Assembly (NCBI RefSeq): GCF_000731095.1
Contig: NZ_JMTZ01000006.1
Span: forward strand, 1-64,000
DNA: 64,000 nucleotides
From: Lysobacter antibioticus
GTDB lineage: Bacteria > Pseudomonadota > Gammaproteobacteria > Xanthomonadales > Xanthomonadaceae
Direction: 5' to 3'
This document shows positions 46,705 through 56,900 of the stretch, piece by piece. A program made the translations under genes and the position numbers. The notes under the pieces are model-generated. The model was not told where the DNA came from, ran no database searches, and worked only from the letters and a program-made list of their open reading frames with translations. Each line of letters opens with the position of its first letter. The first letter of the stretch is position 1.

Positions 46705-47652
46705 TCAGGCCGGAGCGTTCTCGACGGGCTTCTTGTACGGCGAACGCAGCCCCGGCGGGCGGCGCTTGAAGCGGCGGTGGATCCACAGGTACTGGCTCGG
46801 CGCTTCGCGCACCATCGCCTCGATCTGGGCGTTGACGCGGGTGCTGTCCTGCGTGGCATCGCTGGACGGGAACTCGGCCAGCGGTGCGCCGACGCGCAAT
46901 ATGTAATCGGCGCCCTCGCGGCGATGGAAGAACGGCACCACCGCGCAGCCGCTGAGGCGCGCGAACTGGTGGGTGGCGGTGATCGTCGCCGCCGGCACGC
47001 CGAAGAACGGCGCGAACACCGTGTCCTTGCCGCGCATGTCCTGGTCTGGCGCATACCACAGGAAGCCGCCCTGCTTGAGGTGGCGCATCGCCGGACGGAT
47101 CTCTTCGTTGGTGAACATGGCCGCGGCGTAGCGCAGGCGGCCGCGCTTGACCGCCCATTCCATGACCGGGTTGCGGTGCTTGCGGTACATGCCGGCCAGC
47201 GGCAAGTGGTCGCACATCAGCCGCCCGCACATCTCCAGGGTCATGAAATGGCCGGAGATCATCAGCACGCCGCGTCCGGCCGCGCGCACCTCGTCGAGCC
47301 GCTCCAGGCCTTCGATGCGCACCGTGCGCCGCATCGGCGCGACCCCGCCCCACCAGGCGCGGGCGAATTCGAAGAAGCCGATGCCGAGATCGCGGAAGCT
47401 TTGCCGCAGCAGGGTTTCGCGCTCGGCCTCGGTCTTTTCCGGGAAGCACAGGGCCAGGTTGATGCGGGCCGCGCGTCGGCGCTGGCCCGCCACGCGCAGG
47501 GCGAAGACCCCGATCAGGCGGCCGAGCGCACGTTGCAGGCCCCAGGGCAGGCGCGCGCCGAAACACATCGCGGCCAGCGCGAGCCACATCGGCCACAGGC
47601 GCGGCACCAGCAGGGAAGGGCGAGGGGGCAGGACAGGTTCGGCCATGGCCAT
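46705..47652 (-). CDS. Lipid A late acyltransferase (LpxL/HtrB-like)
   Basis: A 315-residue membrane-associated acyltransferase that adds a secondary acyl chain to Kdo2-lipid IVA. An N-terminal hydrophobic helix (SLLVPRLWPMWLALAAMCFG) is followed by the catalytic SGHFMTLEMCGR (an HX4E-type box) and conserved WYAPDQDMRGKDTVFAPFFG. The C-terminal WIHRRFKRRP also fits the family. It is convergent with the O-antigen ligase gene and back to back with the Kdo transferase gene, so it belongs to the LPS region. Confidence 0.93.
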   Translation of the reverse strand: MAMAEPVLPPRPSLLVPRLWPMWLALAAMCFGARLPWGLQRALGRLIGVFALRVAGQRRRAARINLALCFPEKTEAERETLLRQSFRDLGIGFFEFARAWWGGVAPMRRTVRIEGLERLDEVRAAGRGVLMISGHFMTLEMCGRLMCDHLPLAGMYRKHRNPVMEWAVKRGRLRYAAAMFTNEEIRPAMRHLKQGGFLWYAPDQDMRGKDTVFAPFFGVPAATITATHQFARLSGCAVVPFFHRREGADYILRVGAPLAEFPSSDATQDSTRVNAQIEAMVREAPSQYLWIHRRFKRRPPGLRSPYKKPVENAPA

Positions 47653-47900
47653 AGTTTATGCGGTGAGCGTGCAGTGCCGGTGCAATACGGGCCACGAGCG
47701 CGACCGCGGCGGGCATCCGCACGTCGGGGTTCGATGCCGGCGGTGTGTGGTTTGCGCTGCGCTGCGGGCCTCGCAGCCTCCGCGCCGATGAGCTGCGAAT
47801 GCCCGCGTATCGCCGGTTCTGCGCATCCGGTCGAGTCCGGTACGGTGCGCGATGACGGCATCCACGACCGGATCACCTCCGCAAGCTTTATCCTTGTCGG

Positions 47901-49196
47901 ATGCGGAAGGACTTGATCGAGCGCCTGTTGCGCGGCCTGTATTCGGTCGCGCTGTATCTGTTGGCGCCGGTGACGATCTATCACCTGATCTGGCGCGGTT
48001 TCCGCCAGCCGGCCTATTTCCAGCGCTGGCTCGAGCGTTACGCGATCTATCGCGGCCCCGCGCAGACCCGCACCCTGTGGCTGCACGCGGTCTCGGTCGG
48101 CGAGGTCAACGCCGCGATTCCGCTGGTGAACGCCTTGCGCCGCGGCCGTCCCGATTTGCGCCTGCTGGTGACCACGATCACCCCGACCGGTTCGGACCGC
48201 GCGCGTTCGGCCTGGGGCGATTCGGTCGAGCACGTGTATCTGCCTTACGACCTGCCCGGCGCGGTCGGGCGTTTCCTGCGCCATCACCAGCCCTGCGCGG
48301 CGCTGATCATGGAAACCGAGTTGTGGCCGAACCTGTTGTTCGGCTGCCGCGACCGCGGTATTCCGGCCTATATCCTCAATGCGCGCCTGTCGGAGCGTTC
48401 GCTGCGCGGCTACCGCGTGTTGGCGCCCTTGGTGGGGCGCGCCCTGCGCACGGTGCGCACGGTGGCGGCGCAGTCGCGCGCCGACGGCGAGCGTTTCGTC
48501 GAACTCGGCGCGCGCCCCGAGCAAGTCACCGAGACCGGCAACCTCAAGTTCGACGTCAACGTGCCCGACGCACTCGACGAGTTTGCGCTCGAATGCCACC
48601 GCCACACCGGTGAGCGGCCGGTGTGGATCGCGGCGAGCACGCACGAGGACGAAGAGGCCGCGACCGTGACCATGCATCGGCGCCTGCGCGAGCGTTTCCC
48701 CGACCTGCTGCTGTTGTGGGCGCCGCGCCATCCGGAACGCTTCCGGGTCGTCGCCGAACATGCCCGCAGCGCCGGCTGGCAGGTGTCGACGCGTTCGCGC
48801 GCGCGCTGGCCGCAGCCGGGCGACGATGTCTTCGTCATCGACACCCTCGGCGAACTGATGAGCTTCTACGCCTGTGCCGACGTCGCTTTCGTCGGCGGCA
48901 GCCTGCAGGCGATCGGCGGGCACAACCTGCTCGAACCGGCCGCGACCGGCACCCCGATCGTGACCGGCCCGCACCTGCACAACTTCGTCGAGATCGCGCA
49001 GCGCCTGGAAACCGCCGGTGCCTTGCGGATCGGCGCCGACGCCGAGGCGGTCGAGGCCGCGGTCGAGCGCCTGCTGGCCGACCCGATCGAACGCGCCAAG
49101 ATGATCGACGCCGGCCGCGCCCTGGTCGAACTGGGCCGCGGCGCCTTGGCCCGCACCATGGCCTTGCTGCAGCCGGCCTTGCCGCCGCTGCGTTGA
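47901..49196 (+). CDS. waaA: 3-Deoxy-D-manno-octulosonic acid transferase
   Basis: WaaA (KdtA) transfers Kdo residues from CMP-Kdo to lipid IVA in the inner membrane. The 431-residue protein starts with an N-terminal membrane anchor (LLRGLYSVALYLLAPVTIYH), then LWLHAVSVGEVNAAIPLVNA with the catalytic glutamate, METELWPNLLFGCRDRGIPA, and the donor-domain ENLKF-like GNLKFDVNVP and GGHNLLEPAATGTPIVTGPH. It is transcribed divergently from the acyltransferase acting on its product, across 248 bp without other genes. Confidence 0.96.
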   Translation: MRKDLIERLLRGLYSVALYLLAPVTIYHLIWRGFRQPAYFQRWLERYAIYRGPAQTRTLWLHAVSVGEVNAAIPLVNALRRGRPDLRLLVTTITPTGSDRARSAWGDSVEHVYLPYDLPGAVGRFLRHHQPCAALIMETELWPNLLFGCRDRGIPAYILNARLSERSLRGYRVLAPLVGRALRTVRTVAAQSRADGERFVELGARPEQVTETGNLKFDVNVPDALDEFALECHRHTGERPVWIAASTHEDEEAATVTMHRRLRERFPDLLLLWAPRHPERFRVVAEHARSAGWQVSTRSRARWPQPGDDVFVIDTLGELMSFYACADVAFVGGSLQAIGGHNLLEPAATGTPIVTGPHLHNFVEIAQRLETAGALRIGADAEAVEAAVERLLADPIERAKMIDAGRALVELGRGALARTMALLQPALPPLR

Positions 49197-49215
49197 GCGC
49201 GGTGAATCCATCCCT

Positions 49216-49668
49216 GTAGGAGCGGCGTAAGCCGCGACCGCGGGATGGGCAGAAACGCCATCGTCGTCGTAAATCATCGACGCGAAATACCGGCACGCGG
49301 GTAGGAGCGGCGCAAGCCGCGAGCGCGAACCCGCAACCATTGCGCAGCCATCCGCAGAGCGTCGTATTCGCAGCGGTGCCCGCGGTTGCACGGTCGTTGC
49401 CAGGGCGCGGTCGCGGCTCGCGCCGCTCCTACCCTGGTCCCCTGACGGCCGCTGCTCTTAGGAGTAGGAGCGGCGCAAGCCGCGACCGCGAATCCGCATC
49501 CATTGCGCCGCCGTCCGCGGAGCCTCGTCTTCGCAGCGGTGCCCGTGGTCGCGTCGTCGTTGCCAGGGCGCGGTCGCGGCTTGCGCCGCTCCTACCCTGG
49601 TGAAGCTACGCGGCTTCGATCGATTACGAAGACATTGAGGTTGTTGCGCGTCCCGCGCCGCTCCTACA
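49216..49668. repeat. Repeat array downstream of waaA
   Basis: Six copies of the GTAGGAGC-type repeat in both orientations: forward at 49216-49238, 49301-49323 and 49464-49486; inverted at 49410-49432, 49573-49595 and, degraded, near 49646-49667. The forward/inverted pairs 49301-49432 and 49464-49595 are two copies of one 163-bp unit sharing the inner sequence GCAGCGGTGCCCG and TTGCCAGGGCGCGG. Each unit would fold into a long stem-loop. No gene is present in 49197-49754. Confidence 0.87.
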
Positions 49669-49691
49669 GGGGAAGAAGGCGCGGCCACAAA

Positions 49692-49726
49692 CGAAAAAAC
49701 CGCCGGTGGGCCGGCGGTTTTTCGTA
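49692..49726. terminator. Bidirectional terminator of the TolC-family gene and waaA
   Basis: AAAAACCGCCGG-TGGG-CCGGCGGTTTTT, a perfect 12-bp stem with A-run and T-run ends. It lies about 30 bp past the stop of the minus-strand TolC-type gene, and could also stop waaA read-through. Confidence 0.88.
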
Positions 49727-49754
49727 GGGCTTCGAAGGTATCCGGATCGCCGCG

Positions 49755-51170
49755 TTACTGCGCCTGCGGCGGTGCCAGGTTGGTCGCCGCGTCGGCGGTC
49801 AGCAGGCGGTTGATGTCCTGCACGTCGGCGACGTCGAGCGAGCCGGCGGCCTGTTCCAGCAGCAGGCGATTCTGCAGGTAGTTGTACTTGGACTGGGCAT
49901 AGGCCTGCTGCGCTTCCAGCAGGGTGCGCTGGTTGTTCAACACGTCCAGCACGGTGCGGGTGCCGACTTCCAGGCCGACCTGTGAGGCATCGTAGGCGGC
50001 CTGCGCCGAGACCAGGGCGAGGCGGCGCGCTTCGACTTCGCTGATGCCGGCGACCAGGGTCTGGTAGGCGTTGCGGGTGGTGCGCACGAGCAGACGCTTC
50101 TGGCGTTCGAGTTCGTCCTGGGCGGCGTCGCGACGCGCCAGGGCCTGGCGCACGCCGGACTGGATGCGGCCGCCCGCGTACAACGGGACCGACAGTTCCA
50201 GGCCGATGCTCGGGCCGTGGTTGGCGTTGCCGGGTGCGTTCATGGTCTGGCCCATGAAGGTGCGGTCGCCCCAACTGGCGTTGTCGCCGTAGCTGCCGTT
50301 CAAGCTCAGCGTCGGCCAATGGCCGGCGCGCGCGGTTTCCACGCCGATTTCGGCGGCCCGCACCTGCAAGTCCTGCGCGCGCAGCGAAGGATTGTTCTGC
50401 ACGGCATTGTTGACCCAGCCTTCGACGTCCTGCGCTTCCGGCAGGTTCGGCTTGAAGTCGGCCGGCAAGGCCTTGAGCGCGCGCACCGGTTGGCCGGTGA
50501 TCTGGCTCAGGCCCTGGTAGGCGTCTTCGACCGCGTTGCGCGCGGTGATGGTGCCGGCGCGGGCGGTGTCGTACTGGGCGCGCGCTTCGTGCACGTCGGT
50601 GATCGGCGCCAGGCCGACTTCCAGGCGCTTGGAGGCGTAGTCGAACTGCTTTTGCAGCGCGGTTTCGGCGGCTTCGGCGGCGGCGAGGTTCTCCAGCTTG
50701 ACCAGCACGTCGAAGTAGGCCGCCGAGGTGCGCGTGATCAGTTCCTGGCTGGCCGATTCGAGGGTGAAGTCGCTGGCCTGGCTGATCGCATTCTGACCCT
50801 GGTAGGTCTTGATGCTGGCGCGGTTGTAGATCATTTGGCTCGCGGCGAGCGAGTAGTTGCGCGAGGTGCTGTCGGAGCGAACATCGACGCCGGCCGGGAT
50901 CGGGTCCGGATCGGTCGGATCGTTGCTGCCCGAACCGCCTTCGCTGGTGGTGCGGCTGCGGGTCAGCCGCGCGGTGCCCGACAAGGACGGCAGCAACGCG
51001 GCGCGGGCCTGGATGCGGTCTTCCTTGGTCGCCAGACGGTTGGATTCGGCCGCCGACAGCTGCGGGTCGCCCTGGCGCGCGAGTTCATAGGTCTGCAGCA
51101 AGTCTTCCGCCGACGCGACGGCCGGCAGCAGGGATAAGGCCAGGGCAAGAACGAGAGGGCGGCGGGTCAT
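49755..51170 (-). CDS. TolC-family outer membrane efflux protein
   Basis: A 471-residue outer-membrane channel protein. The start at 51170 has AAGGAAG upstream, and a signal peptide (LALALSLLPAVASA) precedes EDLLQTYELARQGDPQLSAA, the standard TolC N-terminus. The protein shows the internally repeated outer-membrane-factor structure: long coiled-coil helices (LENLAAAEAAETALQKQFDY; VRQALARRDAAQDELERQKR) and the LEVGTRTVLDVLNNQRTLLE motif. Its most likely role is the exit duct for RND pumps or type I exporters. An RND adaptor/permease pair lies 1.5 kb away on the other strand and may use it. Confidence 0.94.
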   Translation of the reverse strand: MTRRPLVLALALSLLPAVASAEDLLQTYELARQGDPQLSAAESNRLATKEDRIQARAALLPSLSGTARLTRSRTTSEGGSGSNDPTDPDPIPAGVDVRSDSTSRNYSLAASQMIYNRASIKTYQGQNAISQASDFTLESASQELITRTSAAYFDVLVKLENLAAAEAAETALQKQFDYASKRLEVGLAPITDVHEARAQYDTARAGTITARNAVEDAYQGLSQITGQPVRALKALPADFKPNLPEAQDVEGWVNNAVQNNPSLRAQDLQVRAAEIGVETARAGHWPTLSLNGSYGDNASWGDRTFMGQTMNAPGNANHGPSIGLELSVPLYAGGRIQSGVRQALARRDAAQDELERQKRLLVRTTRNAYQTLVAGISEVEARRLALVSAQAAYDASQVGLEVGTRTVLDVLNNQRTLLEAQQAYAQSKYNYLQNRLLLEQAAGSLDVADVQDINRLLTADAATNLAPPQAQ

Positions 51171-51187
51171 GCGGCTTCCTTGAGCGT

Positions 51188-51856
51188 TCAGAACTCGAAG
51201 GCAGGCGCGGGGGCCGCGCCGACGAGATAGGGGAGGTCGGTTTCGAACAACGATTGGATGCGCGCAGCGTTGACATCGTTGCGTTCGCCGGCGGTGACCC
51301 GCAGTCCTTCCATGGCCGGCGAACGGCCGCGGACGACGAACAGGCGGCCGTTGGGCTGCAACCACTGCAACCACTGCGGCGGAATTTCCGCGACCGCGCC
51401 GGTCACGCAGATCGCGTTGAAGCGGCGGTCGGTGCGGTAAGTCAGGGCGTCGGCATCGACGACCTGGACGTTGTTGATCGATTGCGCGGCCAGGCGCTTG
51501 CGCGCGGTCGCGGCGAGGTCGGCGTGGCATTCCAGGCTGACCACTTCGCGGGCGAGGCGGCCGAGGCAGGCGGTCAGGTAGCCGCTGCCGGTGCCGATCT
51601 CGAGCACGTCGTCGGTCGGGTCGACCGCGAGCGACTGCAGCGTGCGGCCTTCGAGCACCGGCTTCATCATGAATTCGCCGTGCGCCAACGGCAGCTGCAC
51701 GTCGGTATAGGCCAGATTGCGGTGCGCTTCGTCGACGAAGGCCTCGCGCGGCAAAGCGGCCAGCACATCGAGCACGCGCGGGTCGAGCACGTCCCACGGC
51801 CGAACCTGTTGTTCGACCATCAGTTCACGTGCTTTTGCGTAATCGAGCGTAGTCAT
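51188..51856 (-). CDS. pcm: Protein-L-isoaspartate O-methyltransferase family protein
   Basis: A 222-residue SAM-dependent methyltransferase of the PCMT family, which repairs isoaspartyl residues. It has MVEQQVRPWDVLDPRVLDVL, the glycine-rich SAM loop DVLEIGTGSGYLTACLGRLA, and AVAEIPPQWLQWLQPNGRLF. The ATG at 51856 is preferred over an upstream start that lacks conserved residues. The gene lies 17 bp upstream of the TolC-family gene on the same strand, a pairing that recurs in xanthomonads, and the two are probably co-transcribed. Confidence 0.9.
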   Translation of the reverse strand: MTTLDYAKARELMVEQQVRPWDVLDPRVLDVLAALPREAFVDEAHRNLAYTDVQLPLAHGEFMMKPVLEGRTLQSLAVDPTDDVLEIGTGSGYLTACLGRLAREVVSLECHADLAATARKRLAAQSINNVQVVDADALTYRTDRRFNAICVTGAVAEIPPQWLQWLQPNGRLFVVRGRSPAMEGLRVTAGERNDVNAARIQSLFETDLPYLVGAAPAPAFEF

Positions 51857-52010
51857 CGGGGCGTCTTCATGTTGCGTGGGAACTGCGAATTCTACCGGGA
51901 CCACGCGACCCCCGGAGCAAAAGAATTAACCACGCCCGGGCCCGGGCTTAGTGCCGAAAGTCACCGGAACTCTCGGCACCGTGCGGGTTTCGGGCCGTGC
52001 CAAGGCGGTT

Positions 52011-52676
52011 TCAGCGCTCGCGGCGGGCATAGGCGCGCAGGAACATCGTCACCGAGGCGTCGATGTGCGCGCGCACCTCGGTCCGGCCCGGCGCGCCGCA
52101 GCCGAACATCAGCAAAGCGTGCGGTTCGCCCTTGACCAGGCAGAAGAACTGCGGCGCGGCGCGGGGCACGTCGTCGATTTCCAACTCGCCGGCCTCGACC
52201 CGGCGCTGCAGCAAGGCGGTGAATTCGTCGTGCAGGCGCTGCGGCCCGGCCTCCCAGAACATCTTCGACAGCGGCGATTGGGCGACCTGGGGCGAGCACA
52301 ACAGACGATGAATCTGGATCGCCTCGGGCGAGCTGACCATCTCGTAGAAGGCGTTGGCGATCGCCAGCAGGCGCTCGCGCAGCGGCGTGGCCGGGTCGGG
52401 CACGAACATCAGCGGCGGCAGGTGCTGCTCGCAATACGCCTTGACCGCGGCGCCGAACAGGGTCTCTTTGTCGCCGAAATGGCTATAGACGGTGAGCTTG
52501 GAGACCCCGGCCCCGGCGGCGATCTGGTCCATGCTGACCCCGTCGAAGCCGTCGACCAGGAACAGCCGTTTGGCCGCGTCGAGGATTGCGTTGCGCTTGC
52601 TGAGGTCCTTCGGGCGGCCTGGGCCGGCCGGCTTGGCCGGCGGCGTCGGGGGGCTGGAGGGTCGGGGCGAGGACAT
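52011..52676 (-). CDS. TetR/AcrR-family repressor
   Basis: A 221-residue regulator. The N-terminal helix-turn-helix contains AILDAAKRLFLVDGFDGVSM and GAGVSKLTVYSHFGDKETLF, typical of TetR/AcrR. The C-terminal ligand domain (TetR_C type, EAIQIHRLLCSPQVAQSPLS) should bind a hydrophobic drug or metabolite. It is divergent from the RND adaptor gene across 61 bp, so it is very likely the repressor of that efflux operon and of itself. Confidence 0.93.
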   Translation of the reverse strand: MSSPRPSSPPTPPAKPAGPGRPKDLSKRNAILDAAKRLFLVDGFDGVSMDQIAAGAGVSKLTVYSHFGDKETLFGAAVKAYCEQHLPPLMFVPDPATPLRERLLAIANAFYEMVSSPEAIQIHRLLCSPQVAQSPLSKMFWEAGPQRLHDEFTALLQRRVEAGELEIDDVPRAAPQFFCLVKGEPHALLMFGCGAPGRTEVRAHIDASVTMFLRAYARRER

Positions 52677-52703
52677 AGGGAATACTGGACTACCGGGTTC
52701 GTT

Positions 52704-52730
52704 ATTTATACAGTACTGGCAAGTACATTA
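52704..52730. promoter_or_regulatory. Candidate TetR operator and promoter of the RND operon
   Basis: In the 61-bp divergent gap, ATACAGTACT-GGC-AAGTACATTA (52708-52730) has inverted GTACT/AGTAC halves and overlaps a TATTTATA -10-like element (52703-52710). The regulator's own start is about 30 bp away. The palindrome is visible; repressor binding is inferred. Confidence 0.55.
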
Positions 52731-52737
52731 ATTCGCG

Positions 52738-53862
52738 ATGAGGCCAACCGCAATGCGCCACCGGACTTTTACCGCCGCGCCCACCGCTCCGATGCTGTTC
52801 GGCGCGGCGCTCATGCTGGTCCTGACGGCCTGCGGCAACGGCCCACAGGTCGAAGAGTCCCCGCGGCCGGTGCTGGTCGCCCGCCCGGGCGGTGCGGTCA
52901 ACGGGGTCTCGGCCTTCGCCGGCGAGGTCCGGGCCCGCGAGGAGAGCCCGCTGTCGTTCCGGGTCGGCGGCAAGCTGATCGAGCGCAAGGTCGACGTCGG
53001 CGCCCATGTTGCCGCAGGCCAGGTGCTGGCGATACTCGACGCCGGCGATCTGGAGGCCCAGGCGCGCGCGGCTCAGGCCCAGCTCGCCGCCGCCGAGGCC
53101 GATTACGGCCGCGCCCGTGCCGACCAGGTGCGTTATTCGCAGCTGGCCAAGGACCAACTGGTCAGCCGTTCGACCCAGGACGCCCAGGACGCCGCGGCCA
53201 AAGCTGCGCTCGGCCAGGTCAACGCCGCCCGCGCCAACCTCGAGGTCGCGCGCAACCAGTCCGCCTACACCCATCTGCGTGCGCCGAGCGCCGGCGTGAT
53301 CGCCAGCCGCAGCGCCGAGGCCGGCCAGGTGGTCGCCGCCGGCCAGCAGGTGTTCGCGCTGGCCGCCGACGGCGCCCGCGAAGTCGCCTTCGCCGTGCCC
53401 GAGGGCGCGATCGCGACCTTCAAGCCGGGCCAGCAGGTCTTGATCGAACTGTGGTCGCAATCCGGCCAGCGCTGGCCGGGCCGGGTCCGCGAAGTGTCGC
53501 CGGCGGCCGATCCGGCCTCGCGCACCTACGCCGCGCGGGTCACCGTCGACGCGCCGGCCGGCACCCTGGAACTGGGCCAGAGCGCGCGCATCTACCTGCC
53601 CAACCACGCCGCCAGCGGGCTCAGCGTGCCGCTCGCGGCCGTGCAGCGCAGCGCCAACGGCACGGCCGTATTCGTCGCCGACCTCAAGAGCGGCACGGTC
53701 AAGCTGCGGCCGGTGCAGACGGGAGCCTACGGCCCCGAGCGGGTGCCGGTGAGTTCGGGCCTGCAGCCCGGCGACTGGATCGTCGCCGCCGGCGGCCACC
53801 TGCTGCGCGACGGCCAGAAAGTGGTCGCCGTCGACCGCGACAACCACCCGGTTGAGCGCTGA
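52738..53862 (+). CDS. RND efflux periplasmic adaptor (membrane fusion protein)
   Basis: A 374-residue HlyD/AcrA-type adaptor. It is a lipoprotein: the hydrophobic stretch ends LMLVLTAC with C32 as anchor. An alternative start at 52753 has a better-placed GAGG. The barrel-sandwich (lipoyl) half-motifs appear as LSFRVGGKLIERKVDVGAHV and SAYTHLRAPSAGVIASRSAE, flanking a coiled-coil hairpin. A beta-barrel domain follows (PEGAIATFKPGQQVLIELWS). It links the inner-membrane pump encoded next to an outer-membrane channel. Confidence 0.94.
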   Translation: MRPTAMRHRTFTAAPTAPMLFGAALMLVLTACGNGPQVEESPRPVLVARPGGAVNGVSAFAGEVRAREESPLSFRVGGKLIERKVDVGAHVAAGQVLAILDAGDLEAQARAAQAQLAAAEADYGRARADQVRYSQLAKDQLVSRSTQDAQDAAAKAALGQVNAARANLEVARNQSAYTHLRAPSAGVIASRSAEAGQVVAAGQQVFALAADGAREVAFAVPEGAIATFKPGQQVLIELWSQSGQRWPGRVREVSPAADPASRTYAARVTVDAPAGTLELGQSARIYLPNHAASGLSVPLAAVQRSANGTAVFVADLKSGTVKLRPVQTGAYGPERVPVSSGLQPGDWIVAAGGHLLRDGQKVVAVDRDNHPVER

Positions 53863-53936
53863 TCGCTGCGACGTTGAGCGTTAACCGCCTCCGCGACCCC
53901 GACCAGGCCGGCCATGCCCTCGCGCGACCGCCCGCA

Positions 53937-53974
53937 CTCTCACCCCAACCCTGTCCCGCCGCCGGGACAGGGGC
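53937..53974. repeat. CTCACCCCAACCC hairpin repeat
   Basis: CTCTCACCCCAACCCTGTCC followed by CGCCGCCGGGACAGGGGC. A 9-bp stem CCCTGTCCC/GGGACAGGG. It lies between the adaptor and permease genes, and a second copy follows the permease at 57165. The motif is widespread in proteobacterial intergenic regions. Confidence 0.8.
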
Positions 53975-53993
53975 CTACGAAGTGAGCTGATCC

Positions 53994-56900
53994 ATGCGCT
54001 TCAATCTTTCCGAATGGGCCCTGCGCCATCGCAGCCTGATCGTCTACGCCATGCTGGTGCTGGCTATCGCCGGTGCGATGTCCTACCTGCGCCTGGGCCG
54101 CAGCGAGGACCCGGCCTTCACCTTCAAGGTGATGGTGGTGCGCACCCTGTGGCCCGGCGCGACCGCAGAGGAAGTCTCGCGCCAGGTCACCGAGCGCATC
54201 GAGAAGAAACTCATGGAGACCGGCGAGTACGAGTTCATCCGCTCGTACTCGCGCGCCGGCGAATCGCAGGTGATCTTCGCCGCGCGCGATTCGATGCGCT
54301 CCAGCGAGATCGGGCCGTTGTGGTACCAGGTGCGCAAGAAGATCGGCGACATCCGTCCGACCTTGCCCAGCGACGTGGTCGGCCCGTTCTTCAACGACGA
54401 ATTCGGCGACACCTTCGGCAACATCTACGCGCTGACCGGCGAGGGCTTCGACTACGCCGTGCTGAAGGACTACGCCGAGCGCGTGCAACTGGCGCTGCAA
54501 AGCCAGACCGACGTCGGCAAGATCGAACTGATCGGCGTGCAGGACGAAAAGATCTGGGTCGAGCTGTCCAACGTGAAGCTATCGACCCTGGGCGTGCCGG
54601 CGCAGGCGGTGCAGGAAGCGCTGAATCAGCAGAACGCGTTGGCCCCGGCCGGTTTCTTCGAGACCCCGACCAGCCGGGTGCCCTTGCGCGTCGGCGGCCA
54701 GTTCACCTCGGTCGAACAGATCCGCGAGTTCCCGATCCGCGTCGGCGACCGCACCTTCCGCCTGGCCGACGTGGCCGACGTACGTCGCGGCTTCTCCGAC
54801 CCGCCGCAGCCGCGCATGCGCTTCATGGGCCAGGACGCGATCGGCATCGGCGTGTCGATGAAGCAGGGCGGCGACATCCTGCAGCTCGGCAAGACCCTGG
54901 AATCGGAATTCGCGCGGCTGCAGAAAACGCTGCCGGCCGGCATGGAACTGCGCAAGGTCGCCGACCAGCCCGCCGCGGTCGAGGAATCGGTCGGCGAGTT
55001 CGTGCGCGTGCTCGCCGAGGCGGTCGCGATCGTGTTGCTGGTGAGCTTCTTCTCGCTCGGCCTGCGCACCGGACTGGTGGTGGCGCTGTCGATTCCGCTG
55101 GTGCTGGCGATGACCTTCGCGGTCATGGATTTCTTCGGCGTCGGCCTGCACAAGATTTCGCTGGGCGCGCTGGTGTTGGCGCTCGGCCTGCTGGTCGACG
55201 ACGCGATCATCGCGGTGGAGATGATGGCGATCAAGATGGAGCAGGGCTTCGACCGCCTGCGCGCCGCCGCGTTCGCCTGGGACAGCACCGCCTTCCCGAT
55301 GCTGACCGGCACCCTGGTCACCGCGGCCGGCTTCCTGCCGATCGCGACCGCCGCCTCGAGCACCGGCGAATACACCCGATCCTTGTTCCAGGTGGTGACC
55401 ATCGCCTTGCTGGTGTCGTGGATCGCCGCGGTCGCCTTCATTCCCTTCCTCGGCGACAAACTGCTGCCCGACTACGGCCACGCTGCGGCGCCGCCGAAGC
55501 CCGGTTCGCTGGCCGCGCGCTGGCACGACGCGCGGGTGGCCTGGGCCGAGCGCCTGCCGATGTTCGCCAGCGTGATCGCGCCGAAGCCGCCGATCGACGG
55601 CCACGCCCACGATCCCTATGAGTCCAAGTTCTACGTGCGATTCCGCGGCTGGGTGACCTGGTGCGTGCGCCGGCGCTGGCTGGTGATCGGCATCACCGTC
55701 GGCGCCTTCCTGCTGTCGGTGTTCATGTTCCGCTTCGTGCCGCAGCAGTTCTTCCCGGACTCGGTGCGCCCGGAGCTGATGGTCGACATGGAGCTGGCCG
55801 AAGGCAGTTCGCTGCGCCAGACCGGCGAACAGGTCCAGCGCCTGGAAGCCATGCTCAAGCAGCGCAAGGACCTGGCCAACTACGTGTCCTACGTCGGCAC
55901 CGGCTCGCCGCGCTTCTACCTGCCGCTCGACCAACAGCTGCCGGCGGCGAACTTCGCCCAGTTCGTGCTGATGCCGAAGGACTTGCAGGCCCGTGAAACC
56001 CTGCGCACCTGGATCATCCAGGACGTGGCGCCGCGCTTCCCCGAACTGCAGTTGCGGGTGACGCGACTGGAGAACGGCCCGCCGGTCGGTTATCCGGTGC
56101 AGTTCCGCGTGTCCGGCGAGCACATCGACCAGGTGCGCAAGATCGCCAACCAGGTGCGCGAGAAGATCCGCGCCAACCCGCACGTGGCCAACGTCAATCT
56201 CGACTGGGACGAGCCGAGCAAGGTCGTCCGTCTGCAGGTCGACCAGGAGCGCGCGCGTGCGCTCGGCATCAGCTCGGCCCAGCTGTCGCAGTTCCTGTCG
56301 AGTTCGCTGTCGGGCTCGCACATCAGCACCTACCGCGAAAGCAACGAGCTGATCGAGATGCTGCTGCGCGGCCCCGACCAGGAGCGCCTGCAGCTCGACA
56401 TGCTCGGCAGCCTGATGGTGCCGACCGGCAACAACCGCAGCGTGCCGCTGACCCAGATCGCCACCCTCGAGTACGGATTCGAGGAAGGCATCATCTGGCA
56501 TCGCGACCGCCTGCCGACCATGACCGTGCGCGCCGACATCTACGACGGCACCCAGCCTTCGAGCGTGATGGCGCAGATTTCGCCGACCCTGGACGGACTG
56601 CGCGCCAAGCTGCCGTACGGCTATTCGATCGACATCGGCGGCAGCGTCGAGGACTCGGCGCGCGGGCAGAAGTCGATCAACGCCGGCATGCCGCTGTTCC
56701 TGTTCGCGGTGTTCACCCTGTTGATGGTGCAACTGCGCAGCTTCTCGCGCAGCTTCATGGTGCTGTTGACCGCGCCGCTGGGCCTGATCGGCGTGACCCT
56801 GTTCCTGCTGGTGTTCCGGGTGCCGTTCGGCTTCGTCGCGATGCTCGGCACGATCGCGCTGGCCGGCATGATCATGCGCAACTCGGTGATCCTGGTCGAC

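Noticed and set aside
49216..49668. CRISPR-like array of short repeats
   Set aside because: Repeats alternate orientation, spacing is irregular (about 63 to 109 bp), inner sequences are duplicated rather than unique, and no cas gene is present.
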